Source of the DNA: Nitrospira sp. UBA2083
GTDB taxonomy: Bacteria > Nitrospirota > Nitrospiria > Nitrospirales > Nitrospiraceae
Length of the DNA stretch: 21,390 nt
Assembly: GCA_002331625.1 (NCBI GenBank)
Contig: DCZN01000008.1
Span: 47,916-69,305, forward strand
Direction: 5' to 3'
Shown here: positions 15,878 to 21,390 of the stretch, in pieces
Layout: every line of letters starts with the position of its first letter
How positions within the stretch are numbered: position 1 is the first letter of the stretch
Position numbers and translations under genes: made by a program
Notes under the pieces: model-generated
The model's input: only the letters and a program-made list of their open reading frames with translations
What the model was told of the DNA's origin: nothing
Database searches by the model: none

Positions 15878-16000
15878 CAGGCTGTTGACCAAGTCCGCCA
15901 GCAGCGTTCTCGCATCGCTCAGAGGCTCAGCGTACGAAACAGAGTACGATTCGCCTCTTCACTCGCTGCAGCCTTGCTAGACGGCCTTTCTGAACAGCTG
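15878..16000. repeat. Long imperfect palindromic repeat, REP-like
   Basis: The element begins one base after the lipoprotein stop codon, at CAGGCTGTTGACC, and ends near CTGAACAGCTG. Its two halves are imperfect inverted copies (GCTGTT/AACAGC at the ends, AGAGGC/GCCTCT inside, GTAC/GTAC at the centre), so RNA would fold into one long hairpin of about 120 nt. I recall closely similar dispersed repeats in Nitrospira genomes; that is memory, not a search. It could also serve as the terminator of the upstream gene. Confidence 0.7.
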
Positions 16001-16181
16001 GCAGGCCATAATCTGGTTCTCTTGGTGATCTCGAACGTCGTGGCGTCATACTTCAGCGATGTGTTTGTCAACAGACCGCTAGGGAGTACGCGGAAACTGA
16101 GGTCAGATTGAGGTGGCCTCCAACCCCTCCCTTCTCGAAACCTGCCCTCTCCTCATTTGGGCCTGTTTGTCAGAATCGAGT

Positions 16182-16202
16182 CACATGTTACCGATAAATG
16201 TG
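16182..16202. promoter_or_regulatory. Inverted repeat upstream of the toxin-antitoxin pair
   Basis: CACAT and ATGTG are separated by 11 nt and lie 41 nt before the antitoxin start. Toxin-antitoxin promoters are normally repressed by the antitoxin at such palindromes, so this is a candidate operator; the arms are short. Confidence 0.3.
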
Positions 16203-16242
16203 ATATTCTATGGTGGAGCCTAAGTTAGAAAGGGAACTTTCA

Positions 16243-16464
16243 ATGCCCACCGGAGCACACTTAACTCCGAAGGAAAAGCAATACCGCTACAGACGGCGCC
16301 TGCGCCGCAAGGGGCTGCGGCCGGTGCAAATCTGGGTGCCCGATACGCGCACCGAGAGGTTCGCCGGCGAGTGTCGACGACAGGCGCGGCTAGCCGCTCG
16401 CTCGGCCCAGGAAAAGCCCACGCTTGACTTCATCTCGGAGATCGCTGATTGGCACAGCGTATAA
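16243..16464 (+). CDS. MazE-family (DUF3018-type) antitoxin
   Basis: 73 residues from the ATG at 16243, chosen over 16210 because AAAGGGA lies directly upstream. The N-terminus is very basic (KEKQYRYRRRLRRKGLRPV), followed by the family hallmark VQIWVPDTRTERFAGECRRQ and an acidic C-terminal helix that would wrap the toxin. The basic part is the likely DNA-binding region used for autoregulation. The gene overlaps the toxin start by 16 nt, the normal antitoxin-first order with translational coupling. Confidence 0.85.
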   Translation: MPTGAHLTPKEKQYRYRRRLRRKGLRPVQIWVPDTRTERFAGECRRQARLAARSAQEKPTLDFISEIADWHSV

Positions 16465-16787
16465 AACGCGGCGATGTCGTGACCGTCGCTGCCAAAGGTC
16501 ACTACAGCGGCAAACCACGCCCTGCCCTCGTTCTCCAATCCGATCTCTTCTCCGCCCTTGGCAGTGTGACGATTTGCCTGTTGACCACCGACATGCTTGA
16601 CGCTCCACTGTTCCGACTGACCATTGAACCATCCTCCTCCAATGGCCTTCAACATAGTTCGCAGATCATGATCGACAAGATCGTCACCGTCCCTCGGGAT
16701 ACCATCGGCTCCCGCATTGGTTCGTTGGAGCACGAACTGATGGTGCGCATCGATCGCTCGCTAGCCGTCTTCCTCGGCATCGTCTGA
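16449..16787 (+). CDS. MazF/PemK-type endoribonuclease toxin
   Basis: 112 residues; the only usable start in frame is a TTG at 16449 inside the antitoxin gene. It has the MazF fold pattern: RGDVVTVA at the N-terminus, SGKPRPALVLQSD with the conserved catalytic Arg, VTICLLTTDMLDAPLFRL with the conserved TT/S element, then SQIMIDKIVTVPRDTIG and a C-terminal AVFLGIV. These toxins cleave mRNA at short sequence motifs and are held inactive by MazE. The length is normal and all expected conserved positions are present, so the pair looks intact. Confidence 0.88.
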   Translation: MAQRIKRGDVVTVAAKGHYSGKPRPALVLQSDLFSALGSVTICLLTTDMLDAPLFRLTIEPSSSNGLQHSSQIMIDKIVTVPRDTIGSRIGSLEHELMVRIDRSLAVFLGIV

Positions 16788-16807
16788 GAGTGAGAGGAGC
16801 AGAGCCT

Positions 16808-17030
16808 CCCCCCCCTCAAATTTACCTTGGAAAGCTGCAATCCATGAGCAGCTGCGGCGTTGCCGAAGGATGGGGATCGAACGCGAGTGACCGGGCTCGT
16901 GCACATACAGAATGAGGCTCCTCGTAACATCAGTATCCAAGCAACCACGATTCAGATCCTTGCATTACACTGATTTCGCAATACCAGCATGACGGCCTGA
17001 TCGGAGGAAGCGGAGTCCACCCCTTCAAGT
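16808..17030. repeat. Dispersed repeat, copy 1
   Basis: From 16825 this is a diverged copy (about 70% by eye) of 19729-19939. The shared core GACCGGGCTCGTGCA and GCATGACGGCCT are identical. The edges carry CCCCTCAAAT (left) and CCACCCCTTCAAG (right), degraded forms of the GACCCCTTAAAT motif that bounds copy 2. No ORF of note lies inside. It is probably a non-autonomous mobile element or the remnant of one. Confidence 0.65.
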
Positions 17031-17082
17031 CATTACTCACTGACATGCACAGAACAAGACGCAACCGCAATATTTTTTAGTG
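17026..17082. repeat. 57-bp repeat, copy A
   Basis: Matches 18392-18450 with 18 identical nt at the core (ATGCACAGAACAAGACGC, 17045-17062) and high similarity on both sides. It abuts copy 1 of the longer repeat, so the two may be parts of one element. Confidence 0.6.
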
Positions 17083-17106
17083 CGAGGGAGGCTCTCACTC
17101 AAACCG

Positions 17107-17472
17107 TCATGACGCTTTCGCTGTGTGTGGAGTGAGTCGCCGGTGGATCAGCCATGCCAGGAGGTGGCCCTTCTGAGTCAGTGTGAGGAGCACGGACCGG
17201 TCATGCGCAGGACGCTGTTTGGTGACCCATCCCTTGTGCTGCGCGCCACGAGCGAGTTGACTCATCGTTGATCCGCCTACACCAAACACGCGGGCACAGT
17301 GTTGAACAGAGCTGCCGGGATTTCGCTGGAGATAGAGCAACGTTCGAGCTTGCGCAGGGGTGACCCCAAGGTCAGACAACTCCTCTCGATACGCATTCAA
17401 CCAACGCAGGCTGACCCGCCACGTTCCTGAAGTCGTCGACCCTGATGTGCGGAGCAGCCGGACAAGACCCAT
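17107..17472 (-). CDS. MarR-family transcriptional regulator
   Basis: 121 residues, start at 17472. The winged helix-turn-helix pattern is LGVTPAQARTLLYLQRNPGS, then the recognition-helix region around STMSQLARGAQHKGWV and the wing DRSVLLTLTQKG. MarR proteins are dimers that repress nearby genes and release DNA on binding small phenolics or on oxidation; this one has one Cys in the DNA-binding domain (QHCARV). It is somewhat short for the family (about 140), missing part of the dimerisation helices. The ribosome site is poor. No obvious target gene is adjacent, and it is separated from the next gene by 187 nt. Confidence 0.75.
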   Translation of the reverse strand: MGLVRLLRTSGSTTSGTWRVSLRWLNAYREELSDLGVTPAQARTLLYLQRNPGSSVQHCARVFGVGGSTMSQLARGAQHKGWVTKQRPAHDRSVLLTLTQKGHLLAWLIHRRLTPHTAKAS

Positions 17473-17659
17473 GTCTCTATGCTGCCCTACCGCCCCACTG
17501 CTGCCTAGTGATTCTGCAATTCCGGCAGGTGGAGTGCCAAATCGGCAAGGCCTGAACAGGTGTCTGACCCGCTACACCCGCCGCAAGCCTATGACGGGAA
17601 AGAAGTGAGGACCTGCCGAGTAGGCCGTGAGGTTGGCATGCGTATGAAGGCCGTCACGC

Positions 17660-18034
17660 TCACGCGTACATGGGCCGACTGTCGCTCAGCGTCACCCAAC
17701 CGCGAATGATGCGATACACAAACCAGAGTCCGACCAGTGTGATCGGGAGCCACATGAAGAGGAGGCCGATCCCCAAGGTCGCGACGATGAAGACCACGCA
17801 AAGGGACATCCACAGCAGCCCAAACCAGAACGTTCGGATCTGCCAGCGAAAATGCGATTCAAGCCACGTCCCACGAACCTCGCTCCGCTTAACGTAGTTC
17901 AGAATGACAGCGATGATCGACGGCCAACCAGTCAGGAAGGCACCGACGACCGTGGCCGTGCCAATGATGCCGGTCAGCAGGCTGAACGCGTGGAGGGCGT
18001 ACACGACCTTTGTCCAGGTGACTAGTGAATCCAC
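17660..18034 (-). CDS. Membrane protein, DUF4870-like
   Basis: 124 residues from a GTG at 18034 (GGAG seven nt upstream). There are about three membrane segments (roughly 9-33, 37-48 short, and 68-110 as one long or two segments). Conserved-looking loop residues RGTWLESHFRWQIRTFWF and the C-terminal YRIIRGWVTLSDSRPM match a widespread small inner-membrane family usually annotated DUF4870 or just membrane protein. The function is unknown. The leader (18061-18128) contains three mutually complementary segments that could control expression. Confidence 0.7.
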   Translation of the reverse strand: MDSLVTWTKVVYALHAFSLLTGIIGTATVVGAFLTGWPSIIAVILNYVKRSEVRGTWLESHFRWQIRTFWFGLLWMSLCVVFIVATLGIGLLFMWLPITLVGLWFVYRIIRGWVTLSDSRPMYA

Positions 18035-18060
18035 GGGTTCGCTCCATGCTCACGTTCTGT

Positions 18061-18128
18061 GGTGAGTATTGCGTGTAGCAGAACCGAGCGCTCAGCATAC
18101 TCACCATCTTCGGTCTAACGCAATACAC
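18061..18128 (-). promoter_or_regulatory. Tripartite inverted repeat in the leader of the DUF4870-like gene
   Basis: On the minus strand the order is R1 GTATTGCGT (18126-18118), R2 GGTGAGTAT (18105-18097), R3 ACGCAATACTCACC (18074-18061). R3 pairs perfectly with R1 (nine bp) through its left part and with R2 (nine bp) through its right part. The two pairings share R3 bases AUAC, so they compete. An 8-bp palindrome GAGCGCTC sits between R2 and R3. The structure ends 27 nt before the GTG start. An attenuator, a protein operator or a degraded palindromic repeat are all possible. Confidence 0.5.
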
Positions 18129-18253
18129 CTAGTTTCTGGGCACGCAGGCTTCAGCTCATGCGGGAGGCAGCTCAGATGGTTGGAGGCAAGGGGACACTAC
18201 CAATAATGGGCAGAGTGAGCTAGGCAGGATGTAGTGGGCAAGAAACGGTATCC

Positions 18254-18301
18254 GACCCCTTAAATTATCCTTTTAAATTATCCTGACCCCTTAAATTATC
18301 C
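18254..18301. repeat. Direct repeats of GACCCCTTAAATTATCC
   Basis: Two exact 17-nt copies (18254-18270 and 18285-18301) flank a partial copy, TTAAATTATCC (18273-18283). A related GACCCCTTAAATC occurs at 19685-19697, on the other side of the oxidase gene. I associate such motifs with ends of transposon-derived repeats; that link is from memory. Confidence 0.75.
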
Positions 18302-18391
18302 TTGAGCATAGAACTGAGAGCTGATCTCCCCCTTTGTTTGGCAGCGCAACGTGAAGCCGGGGTTCACCTACCGTACGGGGTGCCGACCTCC

Positions 18392-18450
18392 CAAATCATT
18401 GTTCACTGGCATGCACAGAACAAGACGCGGCCCCAATACTTTTCATCTGG
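18392..18450. repeat. 57-bp repeat, copy B
   Basis: Counterpart of 17026-17082; exact 18-nt core at 18411-18428. It lies 35 nt before the stop end of the oxidase gene. Confidence 0.6.
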
Positions 18451-18484
18451 AACATTCGTAGATGCCATGAAACCGCGAAGAGAA

Positions 18485-19633
18485 TTAGGCTGATGGAAAC
18501 CGGCTCCGAAGGGACGGCAGGTCGCAAACGTGCCGTGCGAGCGCCAAGGCGGCGGAGAGTCCCGGCGATTCAATGCCGATCAGATTAATCAACAGGGGGT
18601 CTTCCCTGTCGATCGAGACGATGAAGTCGCTCTTGGACCGACTATTTGTCACGACCCGTGGTCTGATTCCAGAATAGGCCCAACGAAGATCGCGTTCGTC
18701 CAGAGAGGGAAGGAATTTCTGCAAGGCTTCAATGAACACGCCCGGCGGCGTCTTGCGCGAGGTGTAGTCCGCTTTGTCTGTGATGGGCATTTCGTTCGGC
18801 CCGACATACAACCGTCCGTTCGGGCGGGGACTGAAATGTATTCCCTTGCCGGTTGCGTGAGGTGGCAACGCAGGATACACCGGACGTCTGATCAGGCGTT
18901 GCTTCTCCGGAGTGACCAGTTCGTAATACTCACCCCTCAGCGGGCTGATGCTATATTTCTTATGGGACATGCTCAGTGCGGCAATTTCGTCGGCATAGAG
19001 TCCGGCTGCATTAATGAGGCAGGTGGTCTGGATCCGTTGACGGTCGGTGGAAACGAGATACGAGCCGGCGGCCTCCTCGACGCCGATGACTCGATTATTG
19101 AAAGCAAACTCTGCGCCGGTCGCTTCCGACTCGGTCTTGAGCGATTGCACGAAGGCTTGAGAATCAATGACAGAGACGCTTGGAATAGCGATTCCGCAGC
19201 AGGCGTGAAGGGACGGTTCGCAAGCCCACAAGACGGAAGGCGTCATGAACCTCACCCCCGTTTTTGTCCTCCAGGCGTTGAACAACAACCGTCGCAGCAG
19301 AGGTATGTCGCGCCACAAGCCTTGACGGATATCCTCCATCGAGACAGCGATGATCATGCCGGCCCTGAGCAACGGGACGTCATGTTCCAGAGCATATGCG
19401 GCCGCCAACCGGCAACCTTCCCGGGCGAGCTTCTCTTTCAATGAAAAGGGAGGTTCATGGATACCGCTGTGGAGGACGCCGCTGTTGCGTCCGCTGGCTT
19501 CTTCACCGGGGCTCTCGTGCTGTTCGAGGACCAGGAGACGAATTGGCGCGGCCCGGCGTCGGCACAATAACTCCCTGGCGATCGCACATCCAACGATACC
19601 CGCGCCGACGATGGCAACATCGTACGTCTTCAT
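18485..19633 (-). CDS. FAD-dependent oxidase, L-2-hydroxyglutarate oxidase-like
   Basis: 382 residues starting MKTYDVAIVGAGIVGCAIAR. The GxGxxG Rossmann motif (GAGIVG) with a downstream acidic LVLEQ marks FAD binding. SGRNSGVLHSGIHEPPFSLK is the hallmark of the LhgO/L2HGDH branch of the DAO superfamily. C-terminal motifs HFSPRPNGRLYVGPN, SGIRPRV and LINLIGIESPGLSAAL agree with that branch. Members oxidise L-2-hydroxyglutarate to 2-oxoglutarate and pass electrons to quinone or oxygen; here the exact substrate is inferred. The length is typical (about 370-400) and the gene is intact. AGGAT precedes the ATG at 19633. It lies alone between repeat motifs (18254-18450 and 19685-19939), which suggests acquisition or shuffling. 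Confidence 0.85.
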   Translation of the reverse strand: MKTYDVAIVGAGIVGCAIARELLCRRRAAPIRLLVLEQHESPGEEASGRNSGVLHSGIHEPPFSLKEKLAREGCRLAAAYALEHDVPLLRAGMIIAVSMEDIRQGLWRDIPLLRRLLFNAWRTKTGVRFMTPSVLWACEPSLHACCGIAIPSVSVIDSQAFVQSLKTESEATGAEFAFNNRVIGVEEAAGSYLVSTDRQRIQTTCLINAAGLYADEIAALSMSHKKYSISPLRGEYYELVTPEKQRLIRRPVYPALPPHATGKGIHFSPRPNGRLYVGPNEMPITDKADYTSRKTPPGVFIEALQKFLPSLDERDLRWAYSGIRPRVVTNSRSKSDFIVSIDREDPLLINLIGIESPGLSAALALARHVCDLPSLRSRFPSA

Positions 19634-19684
19634 GGGATTTCATCCTAGCGCCATCAACCGAACCGAAAGGATATTTACGGGACC

Positions 19685-19939
19685 GACCCCTTAAATCTTA
19701 CAGGAGACTGGCTTGTTAGCCATAGAGGCCTTGGTAAGCTGTAATCCAAGTTCGGTTGAGACCTTGCCAGAGGATGGGAATCGGTGTGAGCGACCGGGCT
19801 CGTGCATGCACAGAAGAGTGTGGCTCCGCGTGACGTCAGAGTTCAAACAACCGTGATCCAGATTCTTGGACCAAACTGATTCAGCGGTTCCCCGCATGAC
19901 GGCCTAATCCAAAGAAACAGGGTCCGCCTTCTTAAATCT
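19685..19939. repeat. Dispersed repeat, copy 2
   Basis: Starts with GACCCCTTAAATC and ends with a degraded CGCCTTCTTAAAT in the same orientation. The interior from 19729 aligns with 16825-17030. It fills nearly all of the gap between the oxidase gene and the frameshifted nuclease gene. Open frames inside are short and unconvincing. Confidence 0.65.
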
Positions 19940-19975
19940 GCCTCAATCACAACTGCTCGTTAGGCGGCCGTTGAA

Positions 19976-20466
19976 TCACGAGTACTCCACGATGAGTAGT
20001 TGACCAGGATCAATGCCATAGCGTATAGCCGCCTCGATCCAAGACCTTTCGTTAACGTTTGATCGATCGCCTTTCCCCTTGTACTCGACGAAGAGAAAGT
20101 GCGTTTCCCGCCACGCTTCCCGTGCTCGGCGACAATCCCTCTATACACGTTCAACGCCTCTGGTTCTTGAAACAGATCAACTTTGGAGCTCCGTTGTGGC
20201 ATGTCGCGCCAGAATAGTTCGGTGCCGTGGTAAGTGTCGACCCACACACCAGCCCAGCCATCACGTTGGAGACACCCGAGAACCGCGAGCTCTCCGAAGA
20301 CTGGTTTTCCAAACGGGGCTACCAAAGGCTTGGTCGTGTATGTCCGTTTGAGCGTTCCATCCTTAAGACGAGGCGGCTCGGCGCTGGGGAACCGTAATGT
20401 CCATCGCTCTGGCTTACTCGGACCACCATCGCGCGAATCAAGTGGAGTATATCCGGTGGCGAACAA
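19976..20466 (-). pseudogene. VRR-NUC-like nuclease gene with a frameshift
   Basis: The first part reads from about 20466 (only a TTG start is available; the frame is open further upstream, to about 20598, without ATG or GTG). It includes GKPVFGELAVLGCLQRDGWAGVWVDTYHG. After VAEHGKRG (around 20107-20116) this frame turns into Ser/Arg-rich nonsense. The next frame instead reads RETHFLFVEYKGKGDRSN, then NERSWIEAAIRYGIDPGQLL and IVEYS, and stops at 19976. The Glu-x-Lys in VEYKGKGD and the WIEAA helix resemble VRR-NUC (PD-(D/E)xK fold) endonuclease domains. A one-base loss (or two-base gain) explains the break. The function of the intact form is unknown. Confidence 0.6.
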
Positions 20467-20622
20467 TCGAAGTGTTGCGAGGTCAGAACGAGCCCACAGC
20501 TGATGGCTACCCAGAGTCAGTAGGGCAGTTCTTGACTTTACACTTCCCAGCCAAACGCTTGAGCATGCAGCTGAGAACTTTTTCGTGCTCTCTTTGCCCT
20601 ACTACAGCCGCATAAAGCTGCA

Positions 20623-20946
20623 TTACGCGGCACGGCGCTTCTTCCCGCGTCCGCTTGAGCGGGATGTGAGACGCGATGACTTTTCGACAAAGCGGCCTGC
20701 TACAAACTTATGCAATATGCTGGCGATCAGCGTTTGATAGGGAATACCTTTCTCTGTGGCACGAGCCCGGATTTCAGAAAGATCGGGTGTGGATAATCGG
20801 ATATTGACCCGCTTGTTCTTGCTGAGGGTCGCGTGCGCGTACTCGCGATACCGACGCAACGCGGCTTCGGACGTCACCGTCGATTTCAGCTTACCGGCTT
20901 CGAACGCCGACAAAATCTGCTTCTCTTCACGATCAACACCTTTCAT
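20623..20946 (-). CDS. CopG-family antitoxin (PF12441-type)
   Basis: 107 residues from the ATG at 20946, preceded by GAGAGGG; an in-frame start at 20976 is less likely. It begins MKGVDREEKQILSAFEAGKL, then RRYREYAHATLSKNKRVNIR with a ribbon-helix-helix beta strand, and SEIRARATEKGIPYQTLIAS with ILHKFVAGRF. This is the usual layout of antitoxins paired with BrnT-like or related toxins. The C-terminal tail is extended and basic (SRLTSRSSGRGKKRRAA). No toxin gene is visible on either side; the upstream 400 nt has no candidate and the downstream neighbour is the broken nuclease gene. It may be an orphan. Confidence 0.8.
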   Translation of the reverse strand: MKGVDREEKQILSAFEAGKLKSTVTSEAALRRYREYAHATLSKNKRVNIRLSTPDLSEIRARATEKGIPYQTLIASILHKFVAGRFVEKSSRLTSRSSGRGKKRRAA

Positions 20947-21373
20947 GTTGCCCTCTCGTTGCGCACTCTGGCCCAACAGCGCGACAAAATCAACACACCT
21001 CCCACCTTATTCCGACTGTTCCCGGGAAGGAGACATGAAGGGTAACGATCTCACAGACCTCATCAGGAGGCCAGCTTCAATATCCTGCGTGCGGGGATGG
21101 CCCCGCATGGCGTGATGGGCACCACGTCCCCGCATCGTTCTGATGCTTAGCTCAGCTACCTAACTTCTCAACTTTCCTCACAACTTTCCCACTTCCACAC
21201 TTCTTGTCGACCGGCATTCCCATTGCTCAAGCATCTGGCTAGCACAAGCACGGGCAAGCGCAGTTGAAAAGGAGGTGATGAACGCGCCAACGCCCTGATG
21301 CCTGTCAGCTTGTCAGCCTGAAACTTTAGGACGTTCTAACTTTTACACTTTTTCCAGAAGGAGGATTGCCATC
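20947..21373. other. Gene-free stretch upstream of the last gene
   Basis: About 430 nt. It holds a perfect 7-bp hairpin TGCGGGG/CCCCGCA at 21090-21107, a pyrimidine-rich stretch at 21165-21205 with repeated ACTTTCC, and an exact anti-16S complement AAGGAGGTGA at 21269-21278. Immediately after the last lie two minimal ORFs: MNAPTP (21278-21298) and, overlapping by TGATG, MPVSLSA. The ribosome site is too close (two nt) to the first ATG for normal use. Promoters for the antitoxin (minus) and the gene at 21374 (plus) are presumably here. Confidence 0.45.
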
Positions 21374-21390
21374 ATGTCACAGAGTTCATC
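21374..21390 (+). CDS. Start of a gene truncated by the right edge
   Basis: ATG at 21374 with an excellent AGAAGGAGG site nine nt upstream. Only five full codons (MSQSS) are inside the window, so the product cannot be named. Its long leader (from about 21200) may include the two minimal ORFs described for the upstream stretch. Confidence 0.6.

Larger units (their letters stand above)
18129..18484. other. Gene-free stretch with repeat debris
   Basis: About 355 nt without a convincing gene; the plus-strand frame at 18302-18493 has no ribosome site or family. It holds the GACCCCTTAAATTATCC repeats (18254-18301) and copy B of the 57-bp repeat, so it is best read as remnants of mobile sequence. 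Confidence 0.5.

Noticed and set aside
16850..16890. tRNA-like GGGGATCGAACGC, resembling a T-arm on the minus strand
   Set aside because: No matching acceptor stem or anticodon arm, and the corresponding bases are not kept in the second copy of the repeat.
18302..18493. 63-residue plus-strand ORF in the repeat-rich gap
   Set aside because: No ribosome site, includes copy B of the dispersed repeat and overlaps the end of the oxidase gene.
18530..19444. 304-residue plus-strand ORF
   Set aside because: Exact shadow of the FAD oxidase gene; the minus-strand frame has all family motifs.

Overview
The window reads as a piece of a moderately GC-rich Gram-negative chromosome, most likely Nitrospira or a close relative in the Nitrospirota. 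This is an inference. It rests on (i) several lipobox and signal-peptide envelope proteins, (ii) an Alvin-type 2[4Fe-4S] ferredoxin, (iii) a coiled-coil/OmpA protein and small uncharacterised envelope families I associate with that group, and (iv) a long imperfect palindromic repeat at 15878-16000 that resembles dispersed repeats I recall from Nitrospira genomes. No rRNA, tRNA, CRISPR array or intact transposase was recognised.

Layout, left part (1-11.6 kb). A CHASE2/sigma-54 activator is cut by the left edge. A run of four small minus-strand genes follows: a secreted peptide, a DUF3574 lipoprotein, a three-TM membrane protein and a helical protein. Three of these four have an inverted repeat that would fold over the Shine-Dalgarno or start codon. 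Next come a weak secreted ORF and an SDR dehydrogenase on the plus strand. They converge on a minus-strand envelope set: a DUF4124 plus retropepsin-like protease, a lipoprotein with three Cys-bearing repeats, and a Sel1 protein of exactly eight 36-residue Cys-paired repeats. A 566-residue periplasmic coiled-coil protein with a C-terminal OmpA peptidoglycan-binding domain and a small coiled-coil protein complete this part.

Middle part (12.3-15.9 kb). A periplasmic cupredoxin-like protein has a full type 1 copper ligand set and a carboxypeptidase-regulatory-like tail. A Nudix hydrolase gene has its catalytic box thrown out of frame by two compensating indels. Then come the ferredoxin, with a strong downstream hairpin, and three small conserved or envelope genes.

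Right part (15.9-21.4 kb). This is accessory and mosaic. It holds a long palindromic repeat, a MazE/MazF-type toxin-antitoxin pair, two diverged copies of a ~210-bp dispersed repeat, a second ~57-bp repeat pair, and GACCCCTTAAAT-type motifs flanking an L-2-hydroxyglutarate oxidase-like gene. It also holds a MarR regulator, a DUF4870-like membrane protein with a three-segment inverted-repeat leader, a frameshifted VRR-NUC-like nuclease gene, a CopG-type antitoxin with no visible toxin, and the first codons of another gene at the right edge.

No single new defence or biosynthetic system stands out. The best leads are the ribosome-site hairpins at 2.5-4.2 kb, the competing stems at 18.06-18.13 kb, the disrupted Nudix box, the Cys-repeat envelope proteins, and the repeat family around the oxidase gene.
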